A stretch of 64,000 nucleotides of DNA from an uncultured bacterium. Lineage in GTDB: Bacteria; Cyanobacteriota; Vampirovibrionia; Gastranaerophilales; Gastranaerophilaceae. Location: contig CACWHC010000002.1 of NCBI GenBank assembly GCA_902760645.1, positions 80,515 to 144,514 on the forward strand. Reading direction: 5' to 3'. Below, piece after piece: positions 33,638 to 42,125 of the stretch (position 1 is its first letter; each line of letters opens with the position of its first letter). The notes beneath the pieces are model-generated. The model saw only the letters and a program-made list of their open reading frames with translations. It searched no databases and was not told the origin of the DNA. A program made the translations under genes and the position numbers.

Positions 33638-34496
33638 GATTAATTAGCTCCAATAAATTGATGATTGCTGATTTATATTCGTTTTCCGGAATATTATTCA
33701 GGCTTTTTTCTGCTTCTTGAATATAATTATTCAATAAACCTTTTGCTTTTTCAATACCCGATGACGGGTCATTGGGATTTTGGGAATATATAACAGAAGC
33801 AGTATATACTCCGTTTTTTATATCACTGTCAGGAAGATTGTTTTCAATGTTTTTGATGTCATCTCTGATTTGAAATGCTATACCGAAATTTTTACCAAAG
33901 TCGGCTGCGTCTTTGAAGTTATTTTTATTCTGTATCATTACGGCACCCGATATTGCAGCTTCAAAAAGAGTTCCGGTTTTGTTATATGTTTTTTTCAGAT
34001 ATTTATCCATTGTCGGAATTTTGAATTTTGAATTATTTTGATTAATTTCTCCTTCGCACATTTTTGCAATAGTTTTTGCAATCAGACATGTATGCTCAGA
34101 AGAATTTAAATCAGCCATTTTTTTTAAGGCAAAGGCAAGAACCAAGTCGCCGGCAACAACAGACAGGTGGTTTCCGTAAGTATAGTTTAATGTTTTTTGG
34201 TTTCTTCTGATTTCGGAATTATCTATTACATCATCATGTATAAGCGAACCGTTATGTATAAGTTCAATTATTGCCTGATAGCATATTTGTTTATCCGTCA
34301 CATCAATATTATTTGCTCTTAAATATAAAAAGCTCAATACTGCTCTTATGTGTTTTGAAGGTGAATTAAACAATTCAAATAATTCATTTTTAATTTCATC
34401 AGAATTTTTAAGCTCGGATAAAACCTGTTTTTTTACTTTTTCTACGTCTTCTTCAACAACGGAATATATTTTCTTGTATTTTTCTGAAAAACTCAT
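33630..34496 (-). CDS. Polyprenyl (isoprenyl) diphosphate synthase
   Basis: The protein has 288 aa. The first aspartate-rich motif HDDVID has D88, D89 and D92, and the second appears as QIRDDIKN near 215-222, with the last aspartate replaced by asparagine. This is a trans-prenyl transferase building geranylgeranyl or longer all-trans chains from IPP. Chain length cannot be fixed. The usual GK(R)xRP entry motif reads SKHIRAVL (48-55), a variation. It overlaps lepB by 8 bp and is divergent from the riboswitch operon. Possible products are quinone side chains or polyprenyl carriers. Confidence 0.88.
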   Translation of the reverse strand: MSFSEKYKKIYSVVEEDVEKVKKQVLSELKNSDEIKNELFELFNSPSKHIRAVLSFLYLRANNIDVTDKQICYQAIIELIHNGSLIHDDVIDNSEIRRNQKTLNYTYGNHLSVVAGDLVLAFALKKMADLNSSEHTCLIAKTIAKMCEGEINQNNSKFKIPTMDKYLKKTYNKTGTLFEAAISGAVMIQNKNNFKDAADFGKNFGIAFQIRDDIKNIENNLPDSDIKNGVYTASVIYSQNPNDPSSGIEKAKGLLNNYIQEAEKSLNNIPENEYKSAIINLLELINHE

Positions 34497-34548
34497 ATTC
34501 GTATTTTATCATGGATAAATGAAGCACTTAAATAAACATTACAATTTA

Positions 34549-34577
34549 TTGACATGAAAATATTGTTATTTTAGGAT
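34549..34577 (+). promoter_or_regulatory. Promoter of the cobalamin-riboswitch operon
   Basis: A perfect TTGACA (34549-34554), 17-base spacer and TAGGAT (34572-34577) place the transcription start near 34584, immediately before the conserved riboswitch core. Confidence 0.75.
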
Positions 34578-34583
34578 AAAAGA

Positions 34584-34750
34584 ATTAAGAGGAAACGGGG
34601 TGAAAATCCCCGACTGTAGCCGCAACCGTGTACCACCGCCATAAGTGGGAAGTCGGAACACTCAAAGAAAAATATTTTCACGAGCGATATGGAAATGTTT
34701 AAATAAAATTCTTTGGTTATCCTCTTAAAAGTTTGGAAAGAGGATTTTTT
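34584..34750 (+). promoter_or_regulatory. Cobalamin riboswitch with terminator expression platform
   Basis: The core shows AGAGGAAACGGGGTGAAAAT, then CCCCGACTGTAGCCGCAACCGTG (given in two parts), a CCAC/GTGG hairpin and GGGAAGTCGGAACACTC. These are the conserved elements of the B12 riboswitch in their normal order. Downstream, ATCCTCTT (34719-34726) pairs with AAGAGGAT (34738-34745) to form a terminator with six T, ending one base before the start codon. The same AAGAGGA is the ribosome site. AAGAGGA at 34587-34593, inside the aptamer's 5' edge, can pair with TCCTCTT (34720-34726) instead. That would make a typical OFF switch: B12 folds the aptamer and frees the terminator. Confidence 0.85.
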
Positions 34751-34751
34751 A

Positions 34752-35471
34752 ATGCCGTCAGCAGTAATGCATCAGCACAGTATAATGAAAGCAGGAACCT
34801 GTCCGCACGGGGCTCCGTTGGGTGCTTGCCCTATTTGTAACGGAATGGGTGGTGCAGGCAGCATGAAAAAAGCTGACCATACGGCAAAACCCGGGGAAAT
34901 GAGCTGGAATGAATGTGCTGCTATAGGTGCAATGTTGAGAGCTCAAAAAGCTGCAAAAGCACAACATCAGCAGGATGCCGTCAGTTTTGCTCAGAGAGTT
35001 GCCATGTTTGAAAAAAATATGATGAATATTTCACAGAAGCTGGCTGATATTTCAGGTGTATTTACGCAAAATTTTCCTCCGATTATTGCAAAACCCGTAA
35101 GTTTTGTGTTAAATAATATCATAGGTGGTACGATTAATTTACTGAAAAATATTCCTGCTGCCATACAAAATTTTGCACAGTCAATATCACAAAAATTCGT
35201 AGAGATTTCCGATAAGCTTGCTGCCGTGTATGGCGAAGTAAAAGCTGCACTGGCAAAGAAAATCGGCGAACCTCTTAACGAATTTAAAAAGAAAATTAAA
35301 TCTTTGTTCTCAATATTTAGTCCTCAGGATGCCCAAAATGAGGATAAAAAGGTCGATGAGGCAAAGAAAGCGTTTAGACTTAAAACTTTTATTCATGACT
35401 TATACAAGAGAATAAAAGGTGAGTCGGGCGAAATAAAGGAAGAATTATCTGATGAACTCCATACAGTTTAA
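34752..35471 (+). CDS. Unknown Cys/His-headed protein under B12 riboswitch control
   Basis: The protein has 239 aa from ATG 34752. The head holds H7, H9, C17-P-H18-G, C26-P-I-C29 and later H43 and C55 (TCPHGAPLGACPICNGMGG), a likely metal-binding site. The rest is amphipathic helix (about 75-190, with a Pro-Phe-Val-Leu hydrophobic part at 109-140) and a charged tail. No signal peptide or known family was recognised. Because B12 riboswitches normally control cobalamin synthesis, cobalt or B12 uptake, or B12-independent replacement enzymes, a link to one of these is expected. It overlaps the next gene by 20 bp. Function is unknown. Confidence 0.8.
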   Translation: MPSAVMHQHSIMKAGTCPHGAPLGACPICNGMGGAGSMKKADHTAKPGEMSWNECAAIGAMLRAQKAAKAQHQQDAVSFAQRVAMFEKNMMNISQKLADISGVFTQNFPPIIAKPVSFVLNNIIGGTINLLKNIPAAIQNFAQSISQKFVEISDKLAAVYGEVKAALAKKIGEPLNEFKKKIKSLFSIFSPQDAQNEDKKVDEAKKAFRLKTFIHDLYKRIKGESGEIKEELSDELHTV

Positions 35472-36957
35472 CGACGGCGAAACAAGACGCCAGTTCAGAA
35501 ATCTCACAAATTCGCAAAAAGCGAATAATTATAAAACAAAAGAAGGCGTCATTGTAAACAATTTAATAAAAGATAATGAGGACTTGTATTCTCCGGCAAC
35601 GCTTTCGCTTGATACAAGCCGTGATACTTTTATAATTTCGGACAATGTGCAATTACCAAAACAGCTTGAAGAAAACAAGACAAATCCGCAAAGAAGTTTA
35701 CTTCCTATTAGTGCCTTGGCTGTCGGAGTTATGGGAGTTTTTGCAGGACTTTCGTATTTCGTAAAAAGAAATGCGAAAATTACTAACGAAATTGCAAAAG
35801 AAAAATGGATTACATCATTTACAAGAAATATATCAATAAATGAAGAAACCGTGCAGGCAATTGTTCAGATGGTTCAAAATCCAAACAAAAAAACAATAAG
35901 AGCAGGCTTGGGTGTTCTAACATTAACTGCCACGGCATTTATGGGGAAAACTTTTCTTGACGGATTTAAGGAAGTTTGGGTCAAAAAACGTGAGGCTGAT
36001 ATACAAAAAAATCTCCAGGAGCAGTTAATAGCGGTAGAAACCCAGTCTTTCAGCGGCAAAATGCAGATTATCAGAAATTTGCTTTCCGAAAAAACAAAAA
36101 TGTTTTCTAAATACTTGTCCCCTTCGGAATATTCCGAACAACCGTTTGGAATGTTCAAAAGCTCAAAAGATTTAAGCTTCACTTCTGCAGGTGAAAAAGA
36201 AAATGCAGAAAACAAAAAAGATATGTTTGGATATTTTCTGTCGGGCGGTGCAACATTAACTTCAATTATAGGGCTATCTCTGTATTCTATGAAAAACTTA
36301 CGGGCAGGACATACAGAAACCAAAAAATTCGTTGAAAAAACCAAACAAGATTTGGAATTTATTGCAAAATCAGCAAAGAATAAGCGTTTTGTTCAGGAAT
36401 ATATGGAAAATATGCTTCAGTTTATTAACGCAAAGCGTAGTGACGTTGAACAGATTGTTGAAAAAACGAATTGGAGAAAGAAGGAGAAAAAGGCTTTTGT
36501 AGAAAGAGTAATGCAAAAAATCAATACGTCAACCGTAAAAGTTAATCCTAATATCGGCGGCGACGGTACTCAAAAACCTTCATTCTCATCATTTGTTGAT
36601 GATTACAGAGCATTTTTCTATAATTTGTTAATTGAACCGGATAATAAGCAGTTCCAGCAGTTATTCTTCGGCACTACTGCTCTTGCTGCGGTAAGTTATG
36701 GCGGTAAGGTTATAGGAGATGCTATTAAAGAAGTCCAGGTTAAGAAAATTAATGCTCAGACAGAGCTTAATTTACAAAAACGTCTGGTATCTACCGAATT
36801 AAGGAACTTCAAGGCGAAAAAAGATGCGGTTATCCAACCGCTTGTAGATGAGTTTTATAAACAGGTAGATGACGGCAAACCGAAAGAACAGTTAAAAACT
36901 GTTGCCGAAAATATTTTATTTGAGATTAAAAACGGACCTCCGTTTGTATATTCATAA
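35452..36957 (+). CDS. Unknown membrane protein with an internal repeat (B12-riboswitch operon)
   Basis: The protein has 501 aa, with start ATG inside the end of the previous gene. Four hydrophobic stretches can be seen: about 84-103, 152-168, 260-279 and 404-424. Residues 152-212 and 404-466 resemble each other: a hydrophobic segment, then GGK/GK..DGF(K)EVWVKKR versus GDAIKEVQVKK, then NLQ(E/K) and a charged helix. This suggests an internal duplication. No transporter signature (BtuB, ECF, CbiMNQO, BtuCD) was recognised. The C-terminus is a charged helical region. Its expression should follow the B12 riboswitch. Confidence 0.72.
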   Translation: MNSIQFNDGETRRQFRNLTNSQKANNYKTKEGVIVNNLIKDNEDLYSPATLSLDTSRDTFIISDNVQLPKQLEENKTNPQRSLLPISALAVGVMGVFAGLSYFVKRNAKITNEIAKEKWITSFTRNISINEETVQAIVQMVQNPNKKTIRAGLGVLTLTATAFMGKTFLDGFKEVWVKKREADIQKNLQEQLIAVETQSFSGKMQIIRNLLSEKTKMFSKYLSPSEYSEQPFGMFKSSKDLSFTSAGEKENAENKKDMFGYFLSGGATLTSIIGLSLYSMKNLRAGHTETKKFVEKTKQDLEFIAKSAKNKRFVQEYMENMLQFINAKRSDVEQIVEKTNWRKKEKKAFVERVMQKINTSTVKVNPNIGGDGTQKPSFSSFVDDYRAFFYNLLIEPDNKQFQQLFFGTTALAAVSYGGKVIGDAIKEVQVKKINAQTELNLQKRLVSTELRNFKAKKDAVIQPLVDEFYKQVDDGKPKEQLKTVAENILFEIKNGPPFVYS

Positions 36958-36972
36958 TGTAGGAGTTCCCAT

Positions 36973-37437
36973 ATGATTCAGCCTGTTATATATCCGAATA
37001 TTCAAAATAACTGTTTTCGTCATACTGTTGATATGCCGCAAAACGGCAGAAATTACTGCAAATTTAATCAACATAAGGTTGATGTATTTGTAAAGCAAAG
37101 AGAACAGGCAATACCTTATCTGAGTGAAGTTTTAAAGTATTCGCAAAATGAAGAGCAAATTACGGAAACTCTTTATATTCTGAACAGAATGCTTGATAAT
37201 GGCACAAAAGATGTTGATAAAATGTATCCTGTTTTATCAAGATTTAATAATACGACATCACCAAATATCCAAACTTTTCTGGCAGGTGTTTACAGAAAAA
37301 TTCAGGTTCCTGATGCTTTTGGACCGCTTGTAAAAATGCTTATTCAAAATTCATTAAAACAAGGTACTAATTCTTGTTTTGACCCGAATGAAGAAATAGG
37401 CGGAGCAATATTGAGCTATATATCTGACCGGTTTTAA
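36973..37437 (+). CDS. Hypothetical helical-repeat protein (third gene of the riboswitch operon)
   Basis: The protein has 154 aa, with a TAGGAG ribosome site 15 bp after the previous stop. After an Asn-rich head (MIQPVIYPNIQNNCFRHTVD) it consists of paired helices such as QREQAIPYLSEVLKYSQNEEQ and ETLYILNRMLDNGTKDVDKM (quoted in parts), a HEAT/ARM-like pattern. Three cysteines are present but no motif. No family was recognised. Position and spacing place it in the same transcript as the two upstream riboswitch-controlled genes. The following gene, tag, has its own 57-bp upstream gap. Confidence 0.65.
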   Translation: MIQPVIYPNIQNNCFRHTVDMPQNGRNYCKFNQHKVDVFVKQREQAIPYLSEVLKYSQNEEQITETLYILNRMLDNGTKDVDKMYPVLSRFNNTTSPNIQTFLAGVYRKIQVPDAFGPLVKMLIQNSLKQGTNSCFDPNEEIGGAILSYISDRF

Positions 37438-37494
37438 TATTTATAAAGTTGTATATAATTCCTTAAATTTATTCTTGTGATATTATAATTTATT

Positions 37495-38037
37495 ATGAAA
37501 AGATGCTTTTGGGTTGATGAAAAATCAGATATTTATGTAAAATACCACGATGAGGAGTGGGGTGTTCCGAAGTATGATGACAGAGAATTATTTGAGCTGC
37601 TTATTTTGGAGTCATTTCAGGCAGGTTTGTCGTGGATTACGGTATTGAAAAAACGTGAAGCTTTCAGGGCTGCTTTTGATAATTTTGATGTAAATAAAGT
37701 ATCAAAATATGATGATAAAAAAATTTCTGTACTGTTAGCTGATGAAAAAATAATAAGAAGCAGAGGAAAAATTCAGGCTGCAATTAATAATGCCAAAATT
37801 TATAAAGAAATCCAAAAAGAATTTGGCAGTTTTTCAAATTATATCTGGGGATACACAGATAACAAAGTCATAAAAAGGACTTCAAAAGATATCCCCGTAT
37901 CAAGTCCGTTGTCTGATAAAATTTCAAAAGACTTAAAAAAGCGGGGCATGAAATATGTCGGGACTGTAATAATTTATTCATACTTGCAGGCAATAGGCAT
38001 TGTTGATGACCACGATTTTGACTGTTTTAAATACTAA
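37495..38037 (+). CDS. tag: DNA-3-methyladenine glycosylase I
   Basis: This 180-aa base-excision repair enzyme removes 3-methyladenine from DNA. It begins MKRCFWVDEKSDIYVKYHDEEWGVP, with the family zinc ligand C4 and a histidine in YHDEEWG, and ends with the remaining ligands in DDHDFDCFKY. ELFELLILESFQAGLSWITVLKKRE is the substrate-pocket region with the conserved W. Length is typical (about 187 aa). Single gene between the B12 operon and cysE. Confidence 0.95.
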   Translation: MKRCFWVDEKSDIYVKYHDEEWGVPKYDDRELFELLILESFQAGLSWITVLKKREAFRAAFDNFDVNKVSKYDDKKISVLLADEKIIRSRGKIQAAINNAKIYKEIQKEFGSFSNYIWGYTDNKVIKRTSKDIPVSSPLSDKISKDLKKRGMKYVGTVIIYSYLQAIGIVDDHDFDCFKY

Positions 38038-38103
38038 TATCCCCTGTTTGGGTTATGCAATTTTGTATAGCTGACTATAAAATATATTATAAAGGATTTA
38101 ATT

Positions 38104-38757
38104 ATGTTTGATGTTATAAAAAGAGGAATTTCCAAGGTAAAAGAAGATATACAGGTGATTTATGATAAAGACCCTGCCGCAAGCAATATATTTGAAGTAA
38201 TACTTTGTTATCCCGGATTACATGCTCTTATTGCCTACAGACTTGCACACAGAATTTACAAATGGCATATTCCTTTAATTCCGAGAATGATATCTTATTT
38301 AACAAGAATTATAACAGGCATTGAAATTCATCCTGCAGCAAAAATCGGCAGAAGATTTTTTATTGACCATGGAGAAGGTGTAGTAATCGGAGAAACTTCA
38401 GAAATTGGTGATGATGTACTTATATATCAGCAGGTAACACTTGGCGGTACGGGGAAAGAACACGGCAAACGTCATCCTACCATCGGAAATAATGTAATTA
38501 TAGGTGCAGGTGCAAAAATATTGGGCAGTATAACTATCGGGGACTTCGTCAGGGTAGGTGCAGGTTCGGTTGTAATTGAAGATGTACCTGAACATTCTAC
38601 CGTTGTGGGTGTTCCGGGGAGAATTGTAAATCAAACTGTTGAAGATGAAAACGGTATATTAATGCATAACAAAATTCCAGACCCTGTTAAAGCTGAGTTA
38701 GATAACCTTAATGAAAGATTTAACGAGCTTGTTGAGATAATTAAAAATTTACACTAA
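38104..38757 (+). CDS. cysE: Serine O-acetyltransferase
   Basis: This 217-aa enzyme makes O-acetylserine for cysteine synthesis. The N-terminal helical part (1-70) precedes a left-handed beta helix of hexapeptide repeats (about 75-190). It shows [25 protein letters not shown] with the catalytic Asp-His pair, [15 protein letters not shown] and [11 protein letters not shown]. The short N-terminus is like plant/cyanobacterial and Gram-positive CysE. A charged helix ends the protein. AAAGGA ribosome site; it stands alone. Confidence 0.95.
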   Translation: MFDVIKRGISKVKEDIQVIYDKDPAASNIFEVILCYPGLHALIAYRLAHRIYKWHIPLIPRMISYLTRIITGIEIHPAAKIGRRFFIDHGEGVVIGETSEIGDDVLIYQQVTLGGTGKEHGKRHPTIGNNVIIGAGAKILGSITIGDFVRVGAGSVVIEDVPEHSTVVGVPGRIVNQTVEDENGILMHNKIPDPVKAELDNLNERFNELVEIIKNLH

Positions 38758-38886
38758 ATCACATTAAGAGTTGTATTGTCTTAGTATCAAATTTGTATTG
38801 TTATAATCTTACTAAACTACACATTTATTTACATAGCTGGAAATTATTGTATATTTTAAATAAAATATTGGTACAGGAGTACAGTT

Positions 38887-40464
38887 ATGGAATTAATATT
38901 AGATATACTATATATTTTTGTTGCGGCTTATACGTTCTATTTTTTGATACTTGCTGTCAAGAACCTTAAAGATAAACCGTTTCGTAACGAATTAAAAAGT
39001 ATAAGTTATGAGAATAAAGAAAATCTTGCTGTTATTGTGTATTCACACAATAACCGTCAGACATTGGTGAATTTGGTTTCTGAGTTGAAGTCACAAGACT
39101 ATCCTTTAAACAAATTCAGAGTATTTGTTTTACTTGATAACTGTTCTGACGGTTCACAGGATTTATTTACCGAAGAAAATTTTATCCATGTAATTGATAT
39201 AAAAGGTGTGGGTACTATCGGTAAAGATCAGGCTGTGGCTACTTTACTTGAAAAATTAACGGATAATGATTACATTGATGCCTATGTATTTTTGGATGCT
39301 GACAGAAGTATAGCTTCAAATTTCTTGTCTATAGCTGATGCGGCATTAAAAAAAGATTCCGTAATCAGCGGCGAAACAGTTATCGATATAAAGGCACTTG
39401 GTATTATAGACAGAATAAAAGCGGCTTATCAGAAATATCATATGAATTTTATAAGAAAAGCCCGTTCAATAATGGGTTTGGCTGCAACTGCCGATTCAGG
39501 AGTGTTCATTATAAGAAGAAATATTGTTGATGAAATCGGTAATGTTGATTTTAAAGATACGGGAACAGAGCTTAAATACAGTTTGCTGTTATCTAAAATT
39601 AAGTGTAAATGTACATATAACCAAAATGTTCAGACAATAGTTCATCCTGCAAATTATATATTCAGGAGAGCAAAAATTTCATCAAGACTGAGTTTGTTTC
39701 AAAATTGTATTTCAAAAATATTTACAAAGAATTTTGTATTTGCAGAACACGTTTGTTCGTTAATATATCCGAGTTTTTGGGTGCTTATAATTATTTATGC
39801 AATTTTATTCAAACACTCTCTGAATTATCATTTTATGGTGGATGTAAAGATAGTATTATTGACGTTTATCGTCCTTGTGCTGGCATTTGGACTGAGTCTT
39901 GTTAATGCAAAGATGACTATGGAAGAAATCGGTTATCTCTGTGCTTATCCTATTTATTCTGTCGGACATATTATCAGAAACTTCCCTCCTATCAGATATT
40001 TTGTAGACAAAATTCTTGATAAGGGCAACGTAACCGTAAGTTCCGAAAAATTTGTTGTTGATGTTGTTATTACTACTGCGAAGAAAAATAACTTAAATTA
40101 TAAACTTGAATTTATCCAGAATGACGGAATGTCAAAAGTTAAACTGGTCAGAAAAAACAGACATTTTGTTACAAAATCGCATTTAAGAATGATCGATGCT
40201 TTGCAGGAATTGAAACTTATACTGGATGATCATGGTGCGGTTTTAAGAATTTGCAGCTGCTGTTCTCATTTTAAACCAACCGTTGACGGTACGACAAATA
40301 TGATGAGAGGGGTTTGTGACAGCCAGTATCCGAGTCCGTCCGTAAACGGTGAACCGCGAACTACTGTTGCATGGAATACTTGTGCAGCGTTTAATCCTGC
40401 AACATTAAATACAATTATTACAGACATAATCAAAGCAAGTCAGCAAGAACATTCTGACCAATAA
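38887..40464 (+). CDS. Membrane glycosyltransferase family 2 with Cys-rich C-terminus
   Basis: The protein has 525 aa. One membrane helix at 5-25 is followed by a GT-A domain: VIVYSHNNRQTL near 50-60, VLLDNCSDGS at 81-90, and the DxD motif FLDADR at 135-140. C-terminal membrane helices lie at about 295-365. This is the layout of processive membrane GT2 enzymes, but Q-x-x-R-W was not found, so a single-transfer enzyme is possible. The last 95 residues are unusual: ICSCCSHFKPTVDG, then GVCDSQYPSP and WNTCAAFNP contain five cysteines and a histidine, perhaps metal binding. Overlaps convergent folC by 35 bp. Donor and acceptor unknown. Confidence 0.85.
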   Translation: MELILDILYIFVAAYTFYFLILAVKNLKDKPFRNELKSISYENKENLAVIVYSHNNRQTLVNLVSELKSQDYPLNKFRVFVLLDNCSDGSQDLFTEENFIHVIDIKGVGTIGKDQAVATLLEKLTDNDYIDAYVFLDADRSIASNFLSIADAALKKDSVISGETVIDIKALGIIDRIKAAYQKYHMNFIRKARSIMGLAATADSGVFIIRRNIVDEIGNVDFKDTGTELKYSLLLSKIKCKCTYNQNVQTIVHPANYIFRRAKISSRLSLFQNCISKIFTKNFVFAEHVCSLIYPSFWVLIIIYAILFKHSLNYHFMVDVKIVLLTFIVLVLAFGLSLVNAKMTMEEIGYLCAYPIYSVGHIIRNFPPIRYFVDKILDKGNVTVSSEKFVVDVVITTAKKNNLNYKLEFIQNDGMSKVKLVRKNRHFVTKSHLRMIDALQELKLILDDHGAVLRICSCCSHFKPTVDGTTNMMRGVCDSQYPSPSVNGEPRTTVAWNTCAAFNPATLNTIITDIIKASQQEHSDQ

Positions 40465-41614
40465 TTTCATTTAACATATAAAATGAACCGCAGATTATTG
40501 TCAGAGTATCTTTTGAAGTTTCAAATTCATCAAGAGAAACAAATTCTTTTGAAGGATAATCGCATGCAGCTTTTAACTCCTCAAAAGTTACCGAATTAGG
40601 ATTATTAAAATGGTTAAAATAAATTTCATCACCTTTATCAAAAAGGTATTTTACCATTTTTTTATAATCTTTGGTTTTTAAGCATCCAAAAACAAAACGT
40701 CGTTTTTTATTCGGGAAATATCTGTCCAGACTTTCTTTTAGTGCAATTATTCCGTTAGGATTATGAGCCCCGTCAATAATCATCATTTTGCCTTCAATAA
40801 ATTGAAACCTGCAGGGGTGCTGAACTTTCTTTAAGCCATTATCAATTACTGTTTGCCCAATATCAGGGAACAATAAATCTATGGCAGCAAGAGCAAGAGC
40901 CAAATTCTCCTGCTGATAAGTGCCTTTAAGTGATAAATTTGTTATATCCGCATATGGTGCAGTTAAAAGAAAAAGTGAATTACATTCGTCTGCCTTATCT
41001 TTTATTGCCTCATAACCTTCTGAGGTTATAACGGGGCAATTCGGCTTAATTATACCGGCTTTTTCAAAAGCTATTTCATCTTTTGTATTCCCCAACCTGT
41101 CGGTATGATCCAAATCTATGTGGGTGATTATTGAACACAGATTTGATTTTATAACGTTTGTTGCATCAAACCTTCCGCCCAAACCTGTTTCCAAAACGAC
41201 TACATCCGCATTGTTATCATAAAAATACTTAAACATAACAGCGGTTAAAATTTCAAATTCGGTAAGATTAATGTTATTTTTGTCTGCCAAATCGGTTATA
41301 TCAAATACATATTTTGAGAAAACCTCATCATTAATGTCTTGTCCGTTAAGTTTAATTCTTTCCGTGTATTTGAATATATGCGGACTTGAGTAGAGTCCTG
41401 TTTTTTTACCTGCTTCTTTTAAAATTGACGCTAAAATGGCACATACAGAACCTTTCCCGTTAGTTCCGGCAACGTGAATACATTTCAGTTTATCCTGCGG
41501 ATTTCCTGACAACTCAAGTATTTTATACATCCTGTCAAGTCCGAGTTCTATACGGAATTTCCCTTGTGAAGTTAAAAGCTCTTTTGCCTGTTCGTAAGTG
41601 TAGTTCATATTCAT
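40430..41614 (-). CDS. folC: Folylpolyglutamate / dihydrofolate synthase
   Basis: This 394-aa Mur-ligase-fold enzyme adds glutamate to folates, and in bacteria often also makes dihydrofolate. The P-loop HVAGTNGKGSVCA is at about 48-59. Other family parts are SSPHIFKYTERIKLNG, ETGLGGRFDATN and IIDGAHNPNG. Length is typical (about 420). An in-frame second Met (residue 3) is an alternative start. Its 3' end overlaps the convergent glycosyltransferase gene by 35 bp; both reading frames are well supported, so the overlap is genuine. Confidence 0.95.
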   Translation of the reverse strand: MNMNYTYEQAKELLTSQGKFRIELGLDRMYKILELSGNPQDKLKCIHVAGTNGKGSVCAILASILKEAGKKTGLYSSPHIFKYTERIKLNGQDINDEVFSKYVFDITDLADKNNINLTEFEILTAVMFKYFYDNNADVVVLETGLGGRFDATNVIKSNLCSIITHIDLDHTDRLGNTKDEIAFEKAGIIKPNCPVITSEGYEAIKDKADECNSLFLLTAPYADITNLSLKGTYQQENLALALAAIDLLFPDIGQTVIDNGLKKVQHPCRFQFIEGKMMIIDGAHNPNGIIALKESLDRYFPNKKRRFVFGCLKTKDYKKMVKYLFDKGDEIYFNHFNNPNSVTFEELKAACDYPSKEFVSLDEFETSKDTLTIICGSFYMLNEIIGQNVLADLL

Positions 41615-41730
41615 AACTTAAAACAAATAATATGAGTTTGCAAATATTAATATTTAGGTATAAAATTAGCAAAAAAATTTAATTTTGTGTTTTTGTATAT
41701 ACGAGTGTGTAAAAGTAGGGAAAAATAAAT

Positions 41731-42117
41731 ATGGACGTTCAAAATGATGTAAACTTTCAAGGTAGAATTCCAAGGTCAGAAAAACGCAGAAATACGCGTT
41801 GGGCAATTATAGGTGCTCCGGTTGTTACTGCAGGTTCTATTGCACTGGGTGCATTAGATAAAAATTTGAGAAAAGATTCGTTTACTGCGACTGCAAAAGA
41901 GTGTACCGGTGCTTTTGCAAAAGATTTTAAAGTATTATTTTCCGGTGCTGCTAAGTATGTTTTAAGAAACGATAAACTTGCGGACAAGATTTTTAAACTT
42001 CCAAATACTGATAAACGTGTTGTCGCAGCCGCATTTATTCTTGATAGTGTTATTATGGCAGGTATATTAAAGCTTGTTTCGGATTTAGGTTCAAAATTTA
42101 GACACCGTAATGACTAA
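41731..42117 (+). CDS. Small unknown protein with N-terminal FQG element
   Basis: The protein has 128 aa and begins MDVQNDVNFQGRIPRSEKRR. Two hydrophobic stretches are found, at about 26-42 (IIGAPVVTAGSIALGAL) and 94-112 (AAAFILDSVIMAGILKLVS), with a charged region between them, so it may be an inner-membrane hairpin. No family was recognised. The head (short polar, then N-F-x-G) resembles other unknown proteins in this window (42126, 54155, 60119). It lies 8 bp before the metalloprotease-like gene and is probably in one transcript with it. Confidence 0.65.
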   Translation: MDVQNDVNFQGRIPRSEKRRNTRWAIIGAPVVTAGSIALGALDKNLRKDSFTATAKECTGAFAKDFKVLFSGAAKYVLRNDKLADKIFKLPNTDKRVVAAAFILDSVIMAGILKLVSDLGSKFRHRND

Positions 42118-42125
42118 TAATAATT

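Noticed and set aside
34713..34751. Start of the B12-controlled protein at 34713
   Set aside because: The ORF opens inside the terminator hairpin. The ATG at 34752, with AAGAGGA 7-13 bases upstream, is the natural start.
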